Source of the DNA: Shewanella seohaensis | GTDB lineage: Bacteria > Pseudomonadota > Gammaproteobacteria > Enterobacterales > Shewanellaceae | Direction of reading: 5' to 3' | Length of the DNA stretch: 64,000 nt | NCBI RefSeq assembly: GCF_025449215.1 | Contig: NZ_CP104900.1 | Coordinates: 4,030,001-4,094,000, forward strand | The notes under the pieces: model-generated | What the model was told of the DNA's origin: nothing | Database searches by the model: none | Seen by the model: only the letters and a program-made list of their open reading frames with translations | Shown: positions 49,353 through 59,862 of the stretch, piece by piece | Position numbering within the stretch: position 1 is the stretch's first letter | Layout of the letters: the number at the start of each line of letters is the position of its first letter | Translations under genes and position numbers: made by a program

Positions 49353-49991
49353 ATGCGTATCGGTATTTTAGGCGGCACCTTTGACCCCATACATTACGGC
49401 CATATTCGCCCCGCGATGGAAGTCAAAGCCAGTCTCAAACTGGATAACATCCTGCTGATGCCCAACCATATTCCGCCGCATAAAAACACCACCCACTCGA
49501 GTACAGCGCAGCGGCTCGAAATGGTCGCGCAGGTATGTGAGGCATTAACCGGTTTTGAGCTTTGTGATATCGAAGCTAAACGTGACAGCCCATCCTATAC
49601 GGTTGTCACCCTTAAGCAACTAAGTCGGCTTTATCCCGATGACGAACTGTTTTTTATCATGGGGATGGATTCATTTATTCACCTGCAAAGCTGGCACAAA
49701 TGGCAGCAACTGTTTGAATTAGCCAATATTGTGGTATGCCAGCGCCCGGGCTGGCATTTAGCCGAAGGGCACCCAATGCAGCATGAGCTAAACGTACGTC
49801 ACGCAACGCTTGAAGCCTTAAGTCACTCAAGCGAGCCGCAACATGGACGCATCTTTACCGTCGACATCAGCCCACAGGATATTTCGTCCACTCAAATTCG
49901 CTCACAGCTGGCCATGGGGGAAATTCCACAGGACGCCCTCCTACCCGTCACTCTAAATTACATTCAAAAACAACGGCTTTATTTTTCTTAG
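49353..49991 (+). CDS. nadD: Nicotinate-nucleotide adenylyltransferase
   Basis: A 212-residue enzyme forming deamido-NAD from nicotinate mononucleotide and ATP. The nucleotidyltransferase motif [11 protein letters not shown] is at residues 7-17 and the C-terminal ISSTQIRS motif is present. It follows holA closely; a promoter for rsfS lies downstream. Confidence 0.96.
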   Translation: MRIGILGGTFDPIHYGHIRPAMEVKASLKLDNILLMPNHIPPHKNTTHSSTAQRLEMVAQVCEALTGFELCDIEAKRDSPSYTVVTLKQLSRLYPDDELFFIMGMDSFIHLQSWHKWQQLFELANIVVCQRPGWHLAEGHPMQHELNVRHATLEALSHSSEPQHGRIFTVDISPQDISSTQIRSQLAMGEIPQDALLPVTLNYIQKQRLYFS

Positions 49992-50065
49992 GCTGAAAAT
50001 CAAGCGCTAAGAGTACAAACTCAGCCGCGAAGATCGCTAAGAGAATGTATTCCCCCGCTTAAGAC

Positions 50066-50074
50066 TGATATACT
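50066..50074 (+). promoter_or_regulatory. Extended -10 promoter for rsfS
   Basis: TGATATACT has the TG extension and a good -10, followed by a GC-rich discriminator (AGCGCGC), 34 bases before the rsfS start. The -35 is poor, as expected for extended -10 promoters. Confidence 0.45.
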
Positions 50075-50108
50075 AGCGCGCTATTTAAAATGAATGAGGT
50101 ACATCAGC

Positions 50109-50438
50109 GTGCAGAGCGCCGAATTAAAGCAGTTTGTTGTCGACAAAATCGACGATTTAAAAGCCCGTGACGTCGTGGTTATCGATGTCAGCAACCAATC
50201 TAACATCACTGACTATATGGTGATTTGTTCAGGTACATCTAAAACTCACGTGAAAGCGATCGCCGAAAACCTCGTGCTCGAAGCGAAAGCCGCTGGCATT
50301 CCACCAATCGGTATCGAAGGCCGCGACAGCAGCGAATGGGTATTGGTGGATATGGGCAACGTGATCCTGCATGTTATGCAAGACCAAACCCGCGATTTCT
50401 ACCAGCTTGAAAAGCTCTGGTCAGAAAAGCAAGCCTAA
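50109..50438 (+). CDS. rsfS: Ribosomal silencing factor RsfS
   Basis: A 109-residue protein that binds L14 and blocks joining of 30S and 50S subunits when nutrients are short. Typical blocks: [29 protein letters not shown] and [23 protein letters not shown]. The GTG at 50109 has GAGG 9 bases upstream; an ATG five codons earlier is less well placed. The stop overlaps the start of rlmH. Confidence 0.95.
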   Translation: MQSAELKQFVVDKIDDLKARDVVVIDVSNQSNITDYMVICSGTSKTHVKAIAENLVLEAKAAGIPPIGIEGRDSSEWVLVDMGNVILHVMQDQTRDFYQLEKLWSEKQA

Positions 50439-50908
50439 TGAAGTTGCAACTTATCGCAGTAGGGACACGGATGCCCGATTGGGTCACCCGCGGCTTTGAA
50501 GAGTACCAACGCCGCTTCCCCCGAGATATGGCGCTGGAACTTATCGAAATCCCTGCCGGCAAGCGCGGAAAAAACGCTGATATCGTTCGTATCCTGCAGA
50601 AGGAAGGCGAGCAAATGTTAGCGGCAATCCCTAAGGGCAATCACATTGTCACCTTAGATCTTCCCGGCAAAAACTGGACTACGCCAGAATTGGCGACCGC
50701 CATGAACAAATGGCAACTCGATGGTCGTGATGTGAGCTTACTGGTTGGCGGCCCCGAAGGCTTAGCGCCCGCCTGTAAGGAAGCCGCCCATCAGAGTTGG
50801 TGCCTATCGGCATTGACCCTGCCCCATCCATTGGTGCGGATTGTGGTTGCCGAAAGCTTATACCGCGCGTGGAGCGTGAACACCAATCACCCTTATCACA
50901 GAGAATAG
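50438..50908 (+). CDS. rlmH: 23S rRNA (pseudouridine-1915-N3) methyltransferase
   Basis: A 156-residue SPOUT-fold enzyme (E. coli 155) modifying pseudouridine 1915 in helix 69. SAM pocket residues in [11 protein letters not shown] and the C-terminal [27 protein letters not shown] are typical. Starts one base before the rsfS stop ends, so translation is probably coupled. Confidence 0.96.
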   Translation: MKLQLIAVGTRMPDWVTRGFEEYQRRFPRDMALELIEIPAGKRGKNADIVRILQKEGEQMLAAIPKGNHIVTLDLPGKNWTTPELATAMNKWQLDGRDVSLLVGGPEGLAPACKEAAHQSWCLSALTLPHPLVRIVVAESLYRAWSVNTNHPYHRE

Positions 50909-50968
50909 CGGGATCTTGATGTTAACGAGTGTCAACCACCCGGATGGGACCAGCTGGAGATAGCCTAA

Positions 50969-52823
50969 GTGTCGCCAAAAAAGCGGATAACCATGCACGA
51001 CCACGCCGCCGAGGCGTCACTGTTTAAGCGCCGTGCGCTGTTCACTTTTTTGTGTTGTCGCCCTCCTGAGCGTGTTGGTGACCAATCTTTATCACCTTCA
51101 GGTTGAATCCTATAAAGATTACGCAACACGTTCTAATGACAACCGTATTCGTGTCGTGCCCATCGCCCCAAGCCGTGGCCTGATTTACGACAGAAACGGC
51201 GTACTCCTCGCCGAAAACCAACCCTTTTACTCCCTCGATCTGGTGCCTGAGAAAATTGCCAATATGTCCGAGACCTTGGACGAGCTAGGCAAGTTAATCG
51301 AAATCACCCCAGATGAGCGCGAAACCTTTACCGACGCCTTAAAATTTCACCGCCGCTTTAAGCCGCTTACCCTTAAAAATCAGCTGACTGAAGAGCAAGT
51401 GGCGATTTTTAGCGTGAACCAGCATCGCTTTCCCGGAATTTCCGTTGAGGCGGGTTTAAAACGTAACTACCCCTATGCGAGCCAGCTCACCCATGTGCTG
51501 GGCTATGTGGGCAAAATCAACACCCGCGATCGCGCCCAATTGGAGCGTAACGATCAATGGAAGAACTATGCCGCCACCAAGGATATTGGTAAGCAAGGCA
51601 TTGAAAAGTTTTATGAATCTCTGCTACACGGCACGCCGGGTCACCTCGAAGAAGAAGTGAACAACCGCGGCCGGACTATCCGAACCCTTAAAATCGTACC
51701 GCCGGAACCGGGGCAAGATATTTACTTAACCCTCGATTTGCAATTGCAGCAAAAGGCGGTGGAATTACTCCAAGGTCACCGTGGCTCAATTGTCGCTATT
51801 GATCCGAGGGACGGCGGCATCTTAGCCCTAGTCTCAAGCCCTAGTTACGACCCCAACCAGTTCGTTCAAGGGATTAACAGCAAAGATTACAGTGATTTAT
51901 TAAACGATAAATCTCGCCCACTGATTAACCGCGCCACCCAAGGTCAATATGCGCCAGCTTCGACGGTTAAACCCATTATCGCCCTGCTGGGATTGGATGA
52001 AAAAGCCGTCACCGAACACACTCGTATTTGGGACCCTGGCTTTTGGCAAATCCCTGGCGTTGAGCGTAAATACCGCGACTGGAAACGTTGGGGCCATGGC
52101 TGGGTGAACGTCTACAGCGCCATCGTAGAATCCTGCGATACCTACTTCTATGAATTGGCTTATAAAATCGGTGTCGATCCTATCGCCCGTTTTATGGAGC
52201 AATTCGGCTTTGGCCAAAATACCGGTGTCGATATTTTCGAAGAGTCGGCAGGCAATATGCCGTCTAAGGAATGGAAGCGCTTAAAATACAATCAAGCTTG
52301 GTATATTGGTGACACCATTTCTGTCGGTATCGGCCAAGGTTACTGGACCGCCACGCCATTGCAATTGGCTAGCGCCACCGCCATTCTCGCCAATGATGGC
52401 CGCCGCTTCCCGCCACATTTGTTAAAGTCGATTAAGGATAATACGGCTAAAATTGACTCACCCATTAACGAGTTACCGCCGATTGAACTTAAAAACCCGC
52501 GCAACTGGAAAATCATCAACGAAGCCATGCGCCAAACGGCTCATAAGTCTCGCTTCACCGACGCCAGTTACACGGCCGCGATGAAAACCGGTACGGCGCA
52601 GGTCATTGGCGTGGCCGAAAACACTAAGTACGATGCCAATAAGATTGCCGAGCATTTCCGCGATAACGCCCTCGTGGTCGCCTACGCGCCCTTTGAAGAT
52701 CCTAAAATCGTCCTCGCTGTGGTGATGGAAAACGCCGGCTGGGGTGGTGCAAACGCAGGCCCTGTTGCCCGCGCCATGCTCGATGAATACATGCTAAGAG
52801 ACACTTGGAAACCAACGCCATGA
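50969..52823 (+). CDS. mrdA: Penicillin-binding protein 2 (one frame break near the start)
   Basis: The elongasome transpeptidase, an inner-membrane class B PBP of about 617 residues. GTG at 50969 follows GGAG; the cytoplasmic tail with KKRITMHDHAAEASLFKRR and the membrane helix follow. The active-site serine is in APASTVKP (SxxK), the second motif SCD in VESCDTYF and the third KTGTAQ. The T-run at 51046-51051 has one extra (or two missing) T, which breaks the frame within the helix. The longest unbroken reading frame would begin at 51033 but lacks a ribosome site. mrdB overlaps the end. Confidence 0.9.
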
Positions 52824-53922
52824 GTGCCCACCAACGTCAAAACATCTGGCAACGATTGCATATCGACTTGCCCTTACTGCTCGGCCTGTTTGCCGTCATG
52901 GGCTTTGGCCTGTTTGTTATCTACTCCGCCAGCGGTGAAGATCTTGGCATGATGGAGCGCCAACTGTTTAGGATGTTTTTATCCCTAGGCATTATGTTTA
53001 CTATGGCGCAGATCAATCCCGAGGCGCTAAAACGCTGGGCCCTACCGATTTACCTTGCGGGGATTGTGCTGCTGCTTGGGGTGCATTTTTTGGGGAAATT
53101 AACAAAGGCGCGCAGCGCTGGTTGAACTTAGGCTTTATGGAGTTTCAGCCTTCGGAGCTGATTAAGCTCGCCTTCCCCATTACTATGGCTTGGTATATCA
53201 GTAAGTTCCCTCTGCCGCCGAAGAAACGCTACCTTGCGGGCGCTGCAGTGATCCTCTTAGTACCGACGCTTTTAATTGCCAAACAACCTGACTTAGGCAC
53301 CTCGATTTTGGTTGCCGCATCGGGCATTTTCGTACTTTTTTTATCGGGCATGAGCTGGGCAATTGTGGGCGGTTTTATTGCCGCCGTATTAGCCTTCTTA
53401 CCGATCCTTTGGTACTTCCTGATGCACGATTACCAAAGAACCCGCGTATTGACCCTACTCGATCCAGAGCAGGATCCCTTAGGTGCCGGTTACCATATTA
53501 TCCAATCGAAAATTGCCATCGGCTCTGGTGGTCTCTGGGGTAAAGGTTGGCTCGATGGCACTCAATCCCAATTAGAATTTATCCCCGAACGTCACACCGA
53601 CTTTATCTTTGCGGTGATCGGTGAAGAGTTTGGCCTGATAGGCAGTATTATCCTGCTCCTGATGTATCTGTACATCATCGGACGCGGCTTAGTCATCGCC
53701 TCTCGGGCGCAAACCAGCTTTGCCAGACTCCTTGCCGGCAGTATCACATTGACTTTCTTCGTTTATGTTTTTGTGAATATTGGTATGGTTTCAGGTATCC
53801 TGCCTGTGGTGGGTGTACCTTTACCCCTTGTCAGTTATGGTGGCACTTCCATGCTGACATTGATGACAGGGTTTGGCATTCTTATGAGCATTCATACCCA
53901 TAGACGTTTTGTAGATAGATAA
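52820..53922 (+). CDS. mrdB: Rod-shape SEDS glycosyltransferase RodA/MrdB (one frame break)
   Basis: A 367-residue inner-membrane peptidoglycan polymerase of the SEDS family, partner of PBP2. About ten membrane helices are visible, with the conserved block [21 protein letters not shown] and the C-terminal [27 protein letters not shown]. The frame breaks at the T6G4 run 53087-53096; one added T or G restores the helix-to-loop junction ([10 protein letters not shown]). The start ATGA overlaps the mrdA stop. Confidence 0.9.
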
Positions 53923-53939
53923 TTTTTAGGGACTTCTTA

Positions 53940-55004
53940 ATGCCTATTCTTCGAGCTTGTTTGGCTCCACTGGCAGTGCTTTGCCTCAGTTCATACCTCA
54001 TTGGCTGCTCGACCGCGAACGAGCCAGCAACAACGACACCGCCACCAAGCGCGGCCGTGACCACACAGGCGCCAACACCTGTATTGCCCGAGGCCTTAAA
54101 GGCAGAGTTTATTAAAACCCAAATGGCACAAGGCTTTACTGAAGCCGAAGTGGAAAGTTTCTTGGCCAAAGCCAACTACAACCAGGCGGTTATTGATGCG
54201 ATTTCTCGCCCTTGGGAAGCTAAGCCTTGGCACCAGTATTATCCGATTTTCCTCACCGAGAAACGCCTCAACGCGGGCCTAGCCTTCTGGAAAAAACACG
54301 AGGCAACGATTGCCAAAGCCGCCACTCAGTACCAAGTCGAGCCACAAATTATTGTGGCCATTATTGGTATTGAAACCTTCTATGGTCAGTACACGGGCAA
54401 TTATCCGGTAATCGACGCGCTCTACACCTTAGGGTTTTATTACGAGCCAAGAGCCACTTTCTTTCGCAAGGAGTTTGGCGAGCTGATGAAGCTGGTAAAA
54501 GAAGAACACTTAGATATCAATAGCCTCAAGGGTTCTTACGCTGGCGCCATGGGCTTTGGTCAGTTTATTCCGTCAAGCTACCGCCACTATGCCGTGGATT
54601 TTGATGGCAGTGGCAACCGTGATTTACTCCAGAGTCCAGAGGACGCCATTGGCAGTGTCGCCAATTATTTCCATGAACACGGTTGGCAGTTGCACGCGCC
54701 CGTTGCGCTCCCCTTAGTGAACAGCAGTCCCAATGCGCCTAAAGCCAAAGTGTGGGCCGGCGAGAAGTTGCAGTACAAGGTTTCTGATATTCTCTCCCCA
54801 AGTTTATCGCTGGCCACCGCCCGCGATTTAAATGCCTCGCAAAAGGCCATGCTTATCGAGCTGGAACAAGTGGATAGCAAGGACTACTGGTTAGGACTCA
54901 ATAACTTTTATGTGATCACCCGTTATAACCGTAGCCCTTTGTATTCCATGGCCGTTTACCAATTTAGCCAACAACTGAAGCAACAACATGACGCTAAGAA
55001 ATAA
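53940..55004 (+). CDS. mltB: Membrane-bound lytic murein transglycosylase B
   Basis: A 354-residue lipoprotein cleaving peptidoglycan with 1,6-anhydro products. Lipobox IGC with cysteine 23; catalytic glutamate in IIGIETFYGQYTG; other SLT blocks SLKGSYAGAMGFGQFIPSSYRHYAVDFDGSG. The order mrdB-mltB-rlpA-dacA resembles Pseudomonas. Its last 17 bases overlap rlpA in another frame. Confidence 0.93.
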   Translation: MPILRACLAPLAVLCLSSYLIGCSTANEPATTTPPPSAAVTTQAPTPVLPEALKAEFIKTQMAQGFTEAEVESFLAKANYNQAVIDAISRPWEAKPWHQYYPIFLTEKRLNAGLAFWKKHEATIAKAATQYQVEPQIIVAIIGIETFYGQYTGNYPVIDALYTLGFYYEPRATFFRKEFGELMKLVKEEHLDINSLKGSYAGAMGFGQFIPSSYRHYAVDFDGSGNRDLLQSPEDAIGSVANYFHEHGWQLHAPVALPLVNSSPNAPKAKVWAGEKLQYKVSDILSPSLSLATARDLNASQKAMLIELEQVDSKDYWLGLNNFYVITRYNRSPLYSMAVYQFSQQLKQQHDAKK

Positions 55005-55830
55005 TCTTTTACAGCTCTTGATGCTCGGCTGCTGTTTTGCGCTTGCGGCCTGCTCGAGTTCTAATTCTGGCTCGGCCAGCGAGAAGAACAAGAACATGGA
55101 TCCCAACAAGGGCCGTTATGCACTAAAAAACGATAAGATGCCCATCAATCCACCCAATGTGGACCATGTGCCAAACGCGACCCCAAAATACGAGCCCTAC
55201 AGCCGTCGCGGTAATAAACCATACACGGTTTATGGTGAGTCCTATACGGTGTTAGATTCGGGTCAAGGCTTTTCCGAAACTGGCCGCGCCTCATGGTACG
55301 GCGAGAAATTCCACGGCTATGAGACATCGAATGGCGAGCCCTACGACATGTATGGCATGTCTGGGGCACACAAGACCTTGCCTTTGCCAAGCTATGCTCG
55401 CGTCACTAACTTAGATAACAATAAGCAGGTCATTATTCGGATTAACGATCGCGGCCCTTTCCATTCGGACCGGATTTTGGACTTATCCTACGCCGCCGCT
55501 TATAAGCTGGGTATGTTAGGCACAGGTACCGCTCGAATTAAGCTGGATGTGATCTATATTGGCACTCAGGCTGCGACACAGTCAGCTATCGCCAGTATTC
55601 AATCCTCAGGCAATCACTACATACAATTAGTGGCTTCGAAGGATCAGCATAGACTGAACAAAATGGCGAAGGATCTGGAGAAGAAATATCAGGTCAAGAC
55701 CCGTGTACAACCGGCAAACAATATGTATAGACTACAGCTCGGTCCAATTGGTCAAACCGAACTGGCCGACCGATTACTCAATAAAGTGAAACAAGACGGT
55801 TACCCCGAAGGCTATATGGTTTTGGAGTAG
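54988..55830 (+). CDS. rlpA: Septal ring lytic transglycosylase RlpA
   Basis: A 280-residue outer-membrane lipoprotein. Lipobox LAAC with cysteine 22, a linker, the RlpA double-psi barrel (about 92-180, GRASWYGEKFHGYETSNGEPYDM and NDRGPF with catalytic Asp/Glu) and a C-terminal SPOR domain (about 205-280) that binds denuded glycan at the septum. The frame starts inside the end of mltB. dacA follows after a promoter. Confidence 0.93.
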   Translation: MTLRNNLLQLLMLGCCFALAACSSSNSGSASEKNKNMDPNKGRYALKNDKMPINPPNVDHVPNATPKYEPYSRRGNKPYTVYGESYTVLDSGQGFSETGRASWYGEKFHGYETSNGEPYDMYGMSGAHKTLPLPSYARVTNLDNNKQVIIRINDRGPFHSDRILDLSYAAAYKLGMLGTGTARIKLDVIYIGTQAATQSAIASIQSSGNHYIQLVASKDQHRLNKMAKDLEKKYQVKTRVQPANNMYRLQLGPIGQTELADRLLNKVKQDGYPEGYMVLE

Positions 55831-55911
55831 TGACCGCTCACTATAAGATATAGATTTAGCTTAAAAATACCCCAGATGAAGGAACCTTCACTGAAAACCT
55901 TTGTCGAAGGG

Positions 55912-55920
55912 TGGTATACT
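55912..55920 (+). promoter_or_regulatory. Extended -10 promoter for dacA
   Basis: TGGTATACT, TG extension plus near-consensus -10, 54 bases before the dacA start. No convincing -35 is seen. Confidence 0.45.
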
Positions 55921-55974
55921 CGCGAAACTATTTTGCCTTTTCTTTCAATACAACCAAAAAGACGTGCTAAGTTA

Positions 55975-57150
55975 ATGATGAATTTTGTAAAAAGTCCCAT
56001 TAAAACATTGCTGCTAATTTCGAGTGTTTCTCTTCCTGTTTATGCTGCGCAGCCGATTGTTACCCCTGATGCACCTACAGTTGCCGCCAAGGCTTACGTC
56101 TTGATGGATTATTACTCGGGCCAAATCATTGCCGAAGAAAATGCCTACGAAAGCTTAAACCCAGCCAGCTTAACGAAGATGATGACCAGTTATGTGATTG
56201 GTCAAGAAATCAAAGCCGGTAACGTATCCCCAGATGATGATGTGACCATCAGTAAAAATGCCTGGTCAAAGAACTTCTCTGACTCATCAAAAATGTTCAT
56301 CGAAGTGGGTAAAACCGTTAAGGTTTCCGACTTAAACCGCGGCATCATCATTCAATCGGGCAACGATGCCTGTGTGGCCATGGCCGAGCACATTGCCGGC
56401 ACCGAAGGCGCCTTCGTCGACATGATGAACTCCTGGGCCAAACAGCTGGGCATGCGTGACAGCTACTTCGAGAACTCTCACGGCTTAGACTCTGAAAACC
56501 ACAAATCAACCGCCTACGATATGGCGTTATTAGGTGCCGCACTTATCCGTGACGTGCCTGAAGAATACCGTGTCTACAGCGAAAAATCTTTTACCTTTAA
56601 CGGCATCAAGCAATATAACCGTAACGGTCTGCTGTGGGATAAGAGCATGAACGTCGACGGAATCAAGACGGGCCACACCTCTGGCGCGGGTTATAACTTA
56701 GTTGCATCTGCCACCAAAGACGGTATGCGTTTAATTTCAGTGGTCATGGGCACCCAGAGTGAAGCCGCCCGTAAAGCCGAAAGTAAAAAGCTGCTGACCT
56801 ATGGTTTCCGTTTCTTCGAAACAGTAACCCCTTACAAGGCGGGCGACAGCTTCGTGACCCAACAAATTTGGTACGGCGATAAGAGCACTGTCGATTTAGG
56901 TGTTGCTACTGATACTCCAATCACCATCAGTCGTGGCCGTGCAAAAGACTTAAAAGCCAACTTCGAACTGACTAAGCCACTGGATGCACCACTGAAAAAA
57001 GGTGAAACCGTTGGCCGCTTATACTTCCAGTTAGATGGCAAAGATATTGCGCAATTCCCGCTGGTTACCCTGCAAGAAGTCAACGAAGGCAGCTGGTTCA
57101 GCAAATTAGTTGATTACTTTAAGCAACTGTTTTCTGGTTGGTTTAGCTAA
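55975..57150 (+). CDS. dacA: D-alanyl-D-alanine carboxypeptidase (PBP5/6 type)
   Basis: A 391-residue periplasmic enzyme that trims the last D-Ala from peptidoglycan stems. Signal peptide (MMNFVKSPIKTLLLISSVSLPVYA), active serine in NPASLTKMMTSYV (SxxK), SGN in IQSGNDACVAM, KTG in GIKTGHTSGAGYN, then a beta-rich C-terminal domain and an amphipathic membrane anchor (EGSWFSKLVDYFKQLFSGWFS). A longer reading frame (from 55876) adds 33 residues with no signal sequence logic, so 55975 is chosen. Confidence 0.94.
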   Translation: MMNFVKSPIKTLLLISSVSLPVYAAQPIVTPDAPTVAAKAYVLMDYYSGQIIAEENAYESLNPASLTKMMTSYVIGQEIKAGNVSPDDDVTISKNAWSKNFSDSSKMFIEVGKTVKVSDLNRGIIIQSGNDACVAMAEHIAGTEGAFVDMMNSWAKQLGMRDSYFENSHGLDSENHKSTAYDMALLGAALIRDVPEEYRVYSEKSFTFNGIKQYNRNGLLWDKSMNVDGIKTGHTSGAGYNLVASATKDGMRLISVVMGTQSEAARKAESKKLLTYGFRFFETVTPYKAGDSFVTQQIWYGDKSTVDLGVATDTPITISRGRAKDLKANFELTKPLDAPLKKGETVGRLYFQLDGKDIAQFPLVTLQEVNEGSWFSKLVDYFKQLFSGWFS

Positions 57151-57160
57151 TCGGAATCAC

Positions 57161-57197
57161 AAAAACTAAGCCACCTTCGGGTGGCTTAGTTGTTTTT
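57161..57197 (+). terminator. dacA terminator
   Basis: 12-bp stem AACTAAGCCACC / GGTGGCTTAGTT with a TTCG tetraloop, then GTTTTTG. Confidence 0.88.
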
Positions 57198-57221
57198 GGG
57201 GAGTATCGCCCTTGAATCGGG

Positions 57222-57227
57222 TATAAT
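57222..57227 (+). promoter_or_regulatory. -10 element for ybeD
   Basis: A perfect TATAAT 43 bases before the ybeD start; the -35 is weak. Confidence 0.4.
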
Positions 57228-57270
57228 CGTCACCATATAGTTCCCATTAAAATGGTTATAGAGCACCACT

Positions 57271-57537
57271 ATGTTAAACACGAAATTTGATGAACTCATG
57301 GAGTTCCCCTGCGCCTTCCCATTCAAAGTGGTTGGCGATGCCCACGAAGCCCTGACCGACAGAGTCGTTGCCGTAGTGCAAAGACACGCCCCTGGTGATT
57401 ATTCACCCACAGTTAAGGCCTCAAGCAAAGGTAGCTACTACTCAGTGACTATCCGCGTCACAGTGACCAGCAAAGATCATATTGAGACACTGTACACTGA
57501 GCTTGCCGGTATCGAAGGCGTACGCCGCGTACTATAA
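57271..57537 (+). CDS. ybeD: YbeD-like DUF493 protein
   Basis: An 88-residue ACT-like alpha/beta protein (E. coli YbeD 87). [20 protein letters not shown] and the C-terminal end [11 protein letters not shown] are conserved. Its position between dacA and lipB is the same as in E. coli, which suggests a link to lipoate metabolism or allosteric control, but no function is established. Confidence 0.92.
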
Positions 57538-57569
57538 GTATTCCTCAAGGCCATGAAATGTGATCTGTC

Positions 57570-57597
57570 TTACATTTATGGTCAAGAGGCGTATAAT
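57570..57597 (+). promoter_or_regulatory. lipB promoter
   Basis: -35 TTACAT, 16-base spacer, -10 TATAAT (consensus), 33 bases before the lipB start. Confidence 0.6.
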
Positions 57598-57629
57598 AGC
57601 GCCACTCAATTCTAGGGGAGAGGTTGCCC

Positions 57630-58283
57630 TTGCAAGACACCACTTTGCATATTCGGCATCTGGGACAACAGGATTACGAGTCTGTGTGGCATGCGATGCA
57701 GCATTACACCGACACACGTAACAGCGATAGCCCAGACGAACTGTGGATCGTTGAACATCCACCCGTATTTACCCAAGGCCAAGCAGGTAAAAGCGAACAT
57801 ATTTTGAATCCGGGTGATATTCCCGTGATCCAAGTTGATCGTGGCGGCCAAGTGACGTACCACGGGCCGGGACAATTAGTTGTCTACCCTCTCCTCGATA
57901 TTAAACGCAGCAAGATTGGCGTCCGTCAGCTCGTGACCCATATCGAGCAAAGCATTATCGATATGCTCGCCAAATACGATATCAATGCCTACGCCAAGGC
58001 CGATGCGCCGGGCGTGTATGTGGATGAGCGCAAAGTTGCCTCTTTAGGGCTTCGCATTCGTAAAGGCTGCTCCTTCCACGGCTTAGCACTGAATGTCGAT
58101 ATGGATCTGGCGCCGTTTCGCCGTATTAACCCTTGCGGTTATGCTGGGCTTGAAATGGTGCAATGCAAGGAACTGGGCGGCCCACAAACCGTGATAGAAG
58201 CAGGCGACCAACTCATTATTACCCTTAGCCAACTATTGGGCTACCAACAACTAGTTCATCATCAAGGATTAGCAGCGTCATGA
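57630..58283 (+). CDS. lipB: Lipoyl(octanoyl) transferase
   Basis: A 217-residue enzyme that moves octanoate from acyl carrier protein to lipoyl domains. Catalytic Lys in KVASLGLRI and Cys in [11 protein letters not shown] are present; [19 protein letters not shown] is the signature. Start is TTG at 57630 ([12 protein letters not shown]), with AGGGGAGAGG upstream; a TTG two codons earlier is possible. It overlaps lipA by four bases. Confidence 0.95.
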
Positions 58284-59245
58284 ATAGGCCTGAACGTTTA
58301 CAACCCGGAGTCAAATTAAGAGATGCCGATAAGGTCTCGCGCATTCCGGTTAAAATCGTGCCCTCTGAGCGCGAAACCATGTTACGCAAACCCGATTGGT
58401 TAAGGGTCAAACTGCCCGCATCTAACCAACGCATTCTCGAGATCAAGCAAGCATTGCGTTCGAACGGTCTGCACTCGGTCTGTGAAGAAGCTTCTTGCCC
58501 TAACTTGGCAGAATGTTTTAACCACGGCACCGCGACCTTTATGATTTTGGGCGCAATTTGTACTCGCCGCTGCCCATTCTGCGACGTGGCCCACGGTCGT
58601 CCACTCAAGCCTGATGCGGAAGAACCAGTCAAACTGGCACAAACCATTCGTGATATGAAGCTAAAATACGTGGTTATCACCTCGGTTGACCGCGATGACC
58701 TGCGTGATGGCGGTGCCCAACACTTTGCCGACTGTATCCGTGAGATCCGTAAGCTCAATCCTGAAATTAAGATTGAAATCTTAGTGCCCGATTTCCGTGG
58801 TCGTATCGACGCCGCCCTCGACATTCTGTCGACCGAGCCGCCTGATGTGTTCAACCACAACCTCGAAACTGCGCCTATGCATTACCGCAAAGCGCGTCCG
58901 GGTGCGAACTATCAATGGTCACTCGACCTGCTGAAGCGCTTTAAAGAGCGTCACCCCAATGTACCGACAAAATCGGGACTGATGATGGGTCTAGGTGAAA
59001 CCAACGAGGAAATCGCTCAAGTGCTGCGTGACCTACGTGAGCACAAGGTCGAAATGTTGACCTTAGGCCAATATCTGCAACCGTCTAAGTTCCACCTACC
59101 GGTTGAGCGTTATGTGTCGCCAGCCGAGTTCGATGAGCTTAAAGTCCTTGCCGACGAGCTTGGCTTTACTCACGCCGCCTGTGGTCCATTAGTACGTTCA
59201 AGCTACCATGCCGACCTGCAAGCTCAAGGTAAAGAAGTGAAGTAA
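58280..59245 (+). CDS. lipA: Lipoyl synthase
   Basis: A 321-residue radical SAM enzyme inserting two sulfurs into octanoyl groups. Auxiliary cluster cysteines C68, C73 and C79 ([12 protein letters not shown]); radical SAM triad C94, C98, C101 (CTRRCPFC). The start overlaps the lipB stop. It is followed by a strong terminator. Confidence 0.97.
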
Positions 59246-59265
59246 TCTTCGCTTTATTAACCCCA

Positions 59266-59297
59266 TAAAAAAACAGCGCTAAGGCGCTGTTTTTTTA
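59266..59297. terminator. Bidirectional terminator between lipA and rimI
   Basis: 7-bp stem ACAGCGC / GCGCTGT with A7 before and T7 after; it serves convergent genes. Confidence 0.85.
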
Positions 59298-59312
59298 TCT
59301 TCTTCTAAAACC

Positions 59313-59801
59313 TTAAGCCGTTTCGCTTAAGGCTAAATCCATCAAAATCGCATCTTCCTTGCCGTCAGCCAAAGGATAATAACCTTTGCGACGACCGGTT
59401 TCGATAAAGCCCCGTTTCTGATAGAGCGCGCGCGCCGCAAGGTTTGATTCACGAACCTCCAGCATCAGCACCACAGCCTTGGCAACCTTAGCGCCGTCGA
59501 TAACCGCCGTGAGTAGCAGATGCCCGTATCCTCGCCCTTGTTGCTCCGGCGGCAAACAAATATCCAGCAGCGTTGCCTCATCGACAATCTGCTGCACAAT
59601 CGCAAAACCGAGCAACTCGCCATCGTTTTGCATTAACCCAATAACGCGGTACAAGTGGCCAAAACAGTCGGCAAGATTATTCTCACTCATAGGATGGGAA
59701 TGGGCACTCGCCTCAATGCGCGCCATTTGGCTTACATCCGTTGGCGTCAGGAGCACAATTTGCAACGATTCACTAAGGGTTTTAAGGACTTGATGACTCA
59801 C
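59313..59801 (-). CDS. rimI: Ribosomal protein S18-alanine N-acetyltransferase
   Basis: A 162-residue GNAT-fold acetyltransferase modifying the N-terminus of ribosomal protein S18. Acetyl-CoA loop QQGRGYGHLLL, VRESNLAARALYQKRGF, and the C-terminal YYPLADGKEDAILMDL match RimI. The start is uncertain: GTG at 59801 has GGA seven bases upstream; the frame is open to 59855 (TTG), which would add 18 residues. holD lies upstream on the same strand, as in E. coli. Confidence 0.88.
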   Translation of the reverse strand: MSHQVLKTLSESLQIVLLTPTDVSQMARIEASAHSHPMSENNLADCFGHLYRVIGLMQNDGELLGFAIVQQIVDEATLLDICLPPEQQGRGYGHLLLTAVIDGAKVAKAVVLMLEVRESNLAARALYQKRGFIETGRRKGYYPLADGKEDAILMDLALSETA

Positions 59802-59862
59802 AGGAAAATCCAAATAAAAAGGCAACTTAAGATAATGTATACAGGGCACGACCAATAGAGGC

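Noticed and set aside
51033..52823. GTG at 51033 as the start of mrdA
   Set aside because: It would remove part of the N-terminus and membrane helix and lacks a ribosome site; GTG 50969 has GGAG and encodes the expected cytoplasmic tail.
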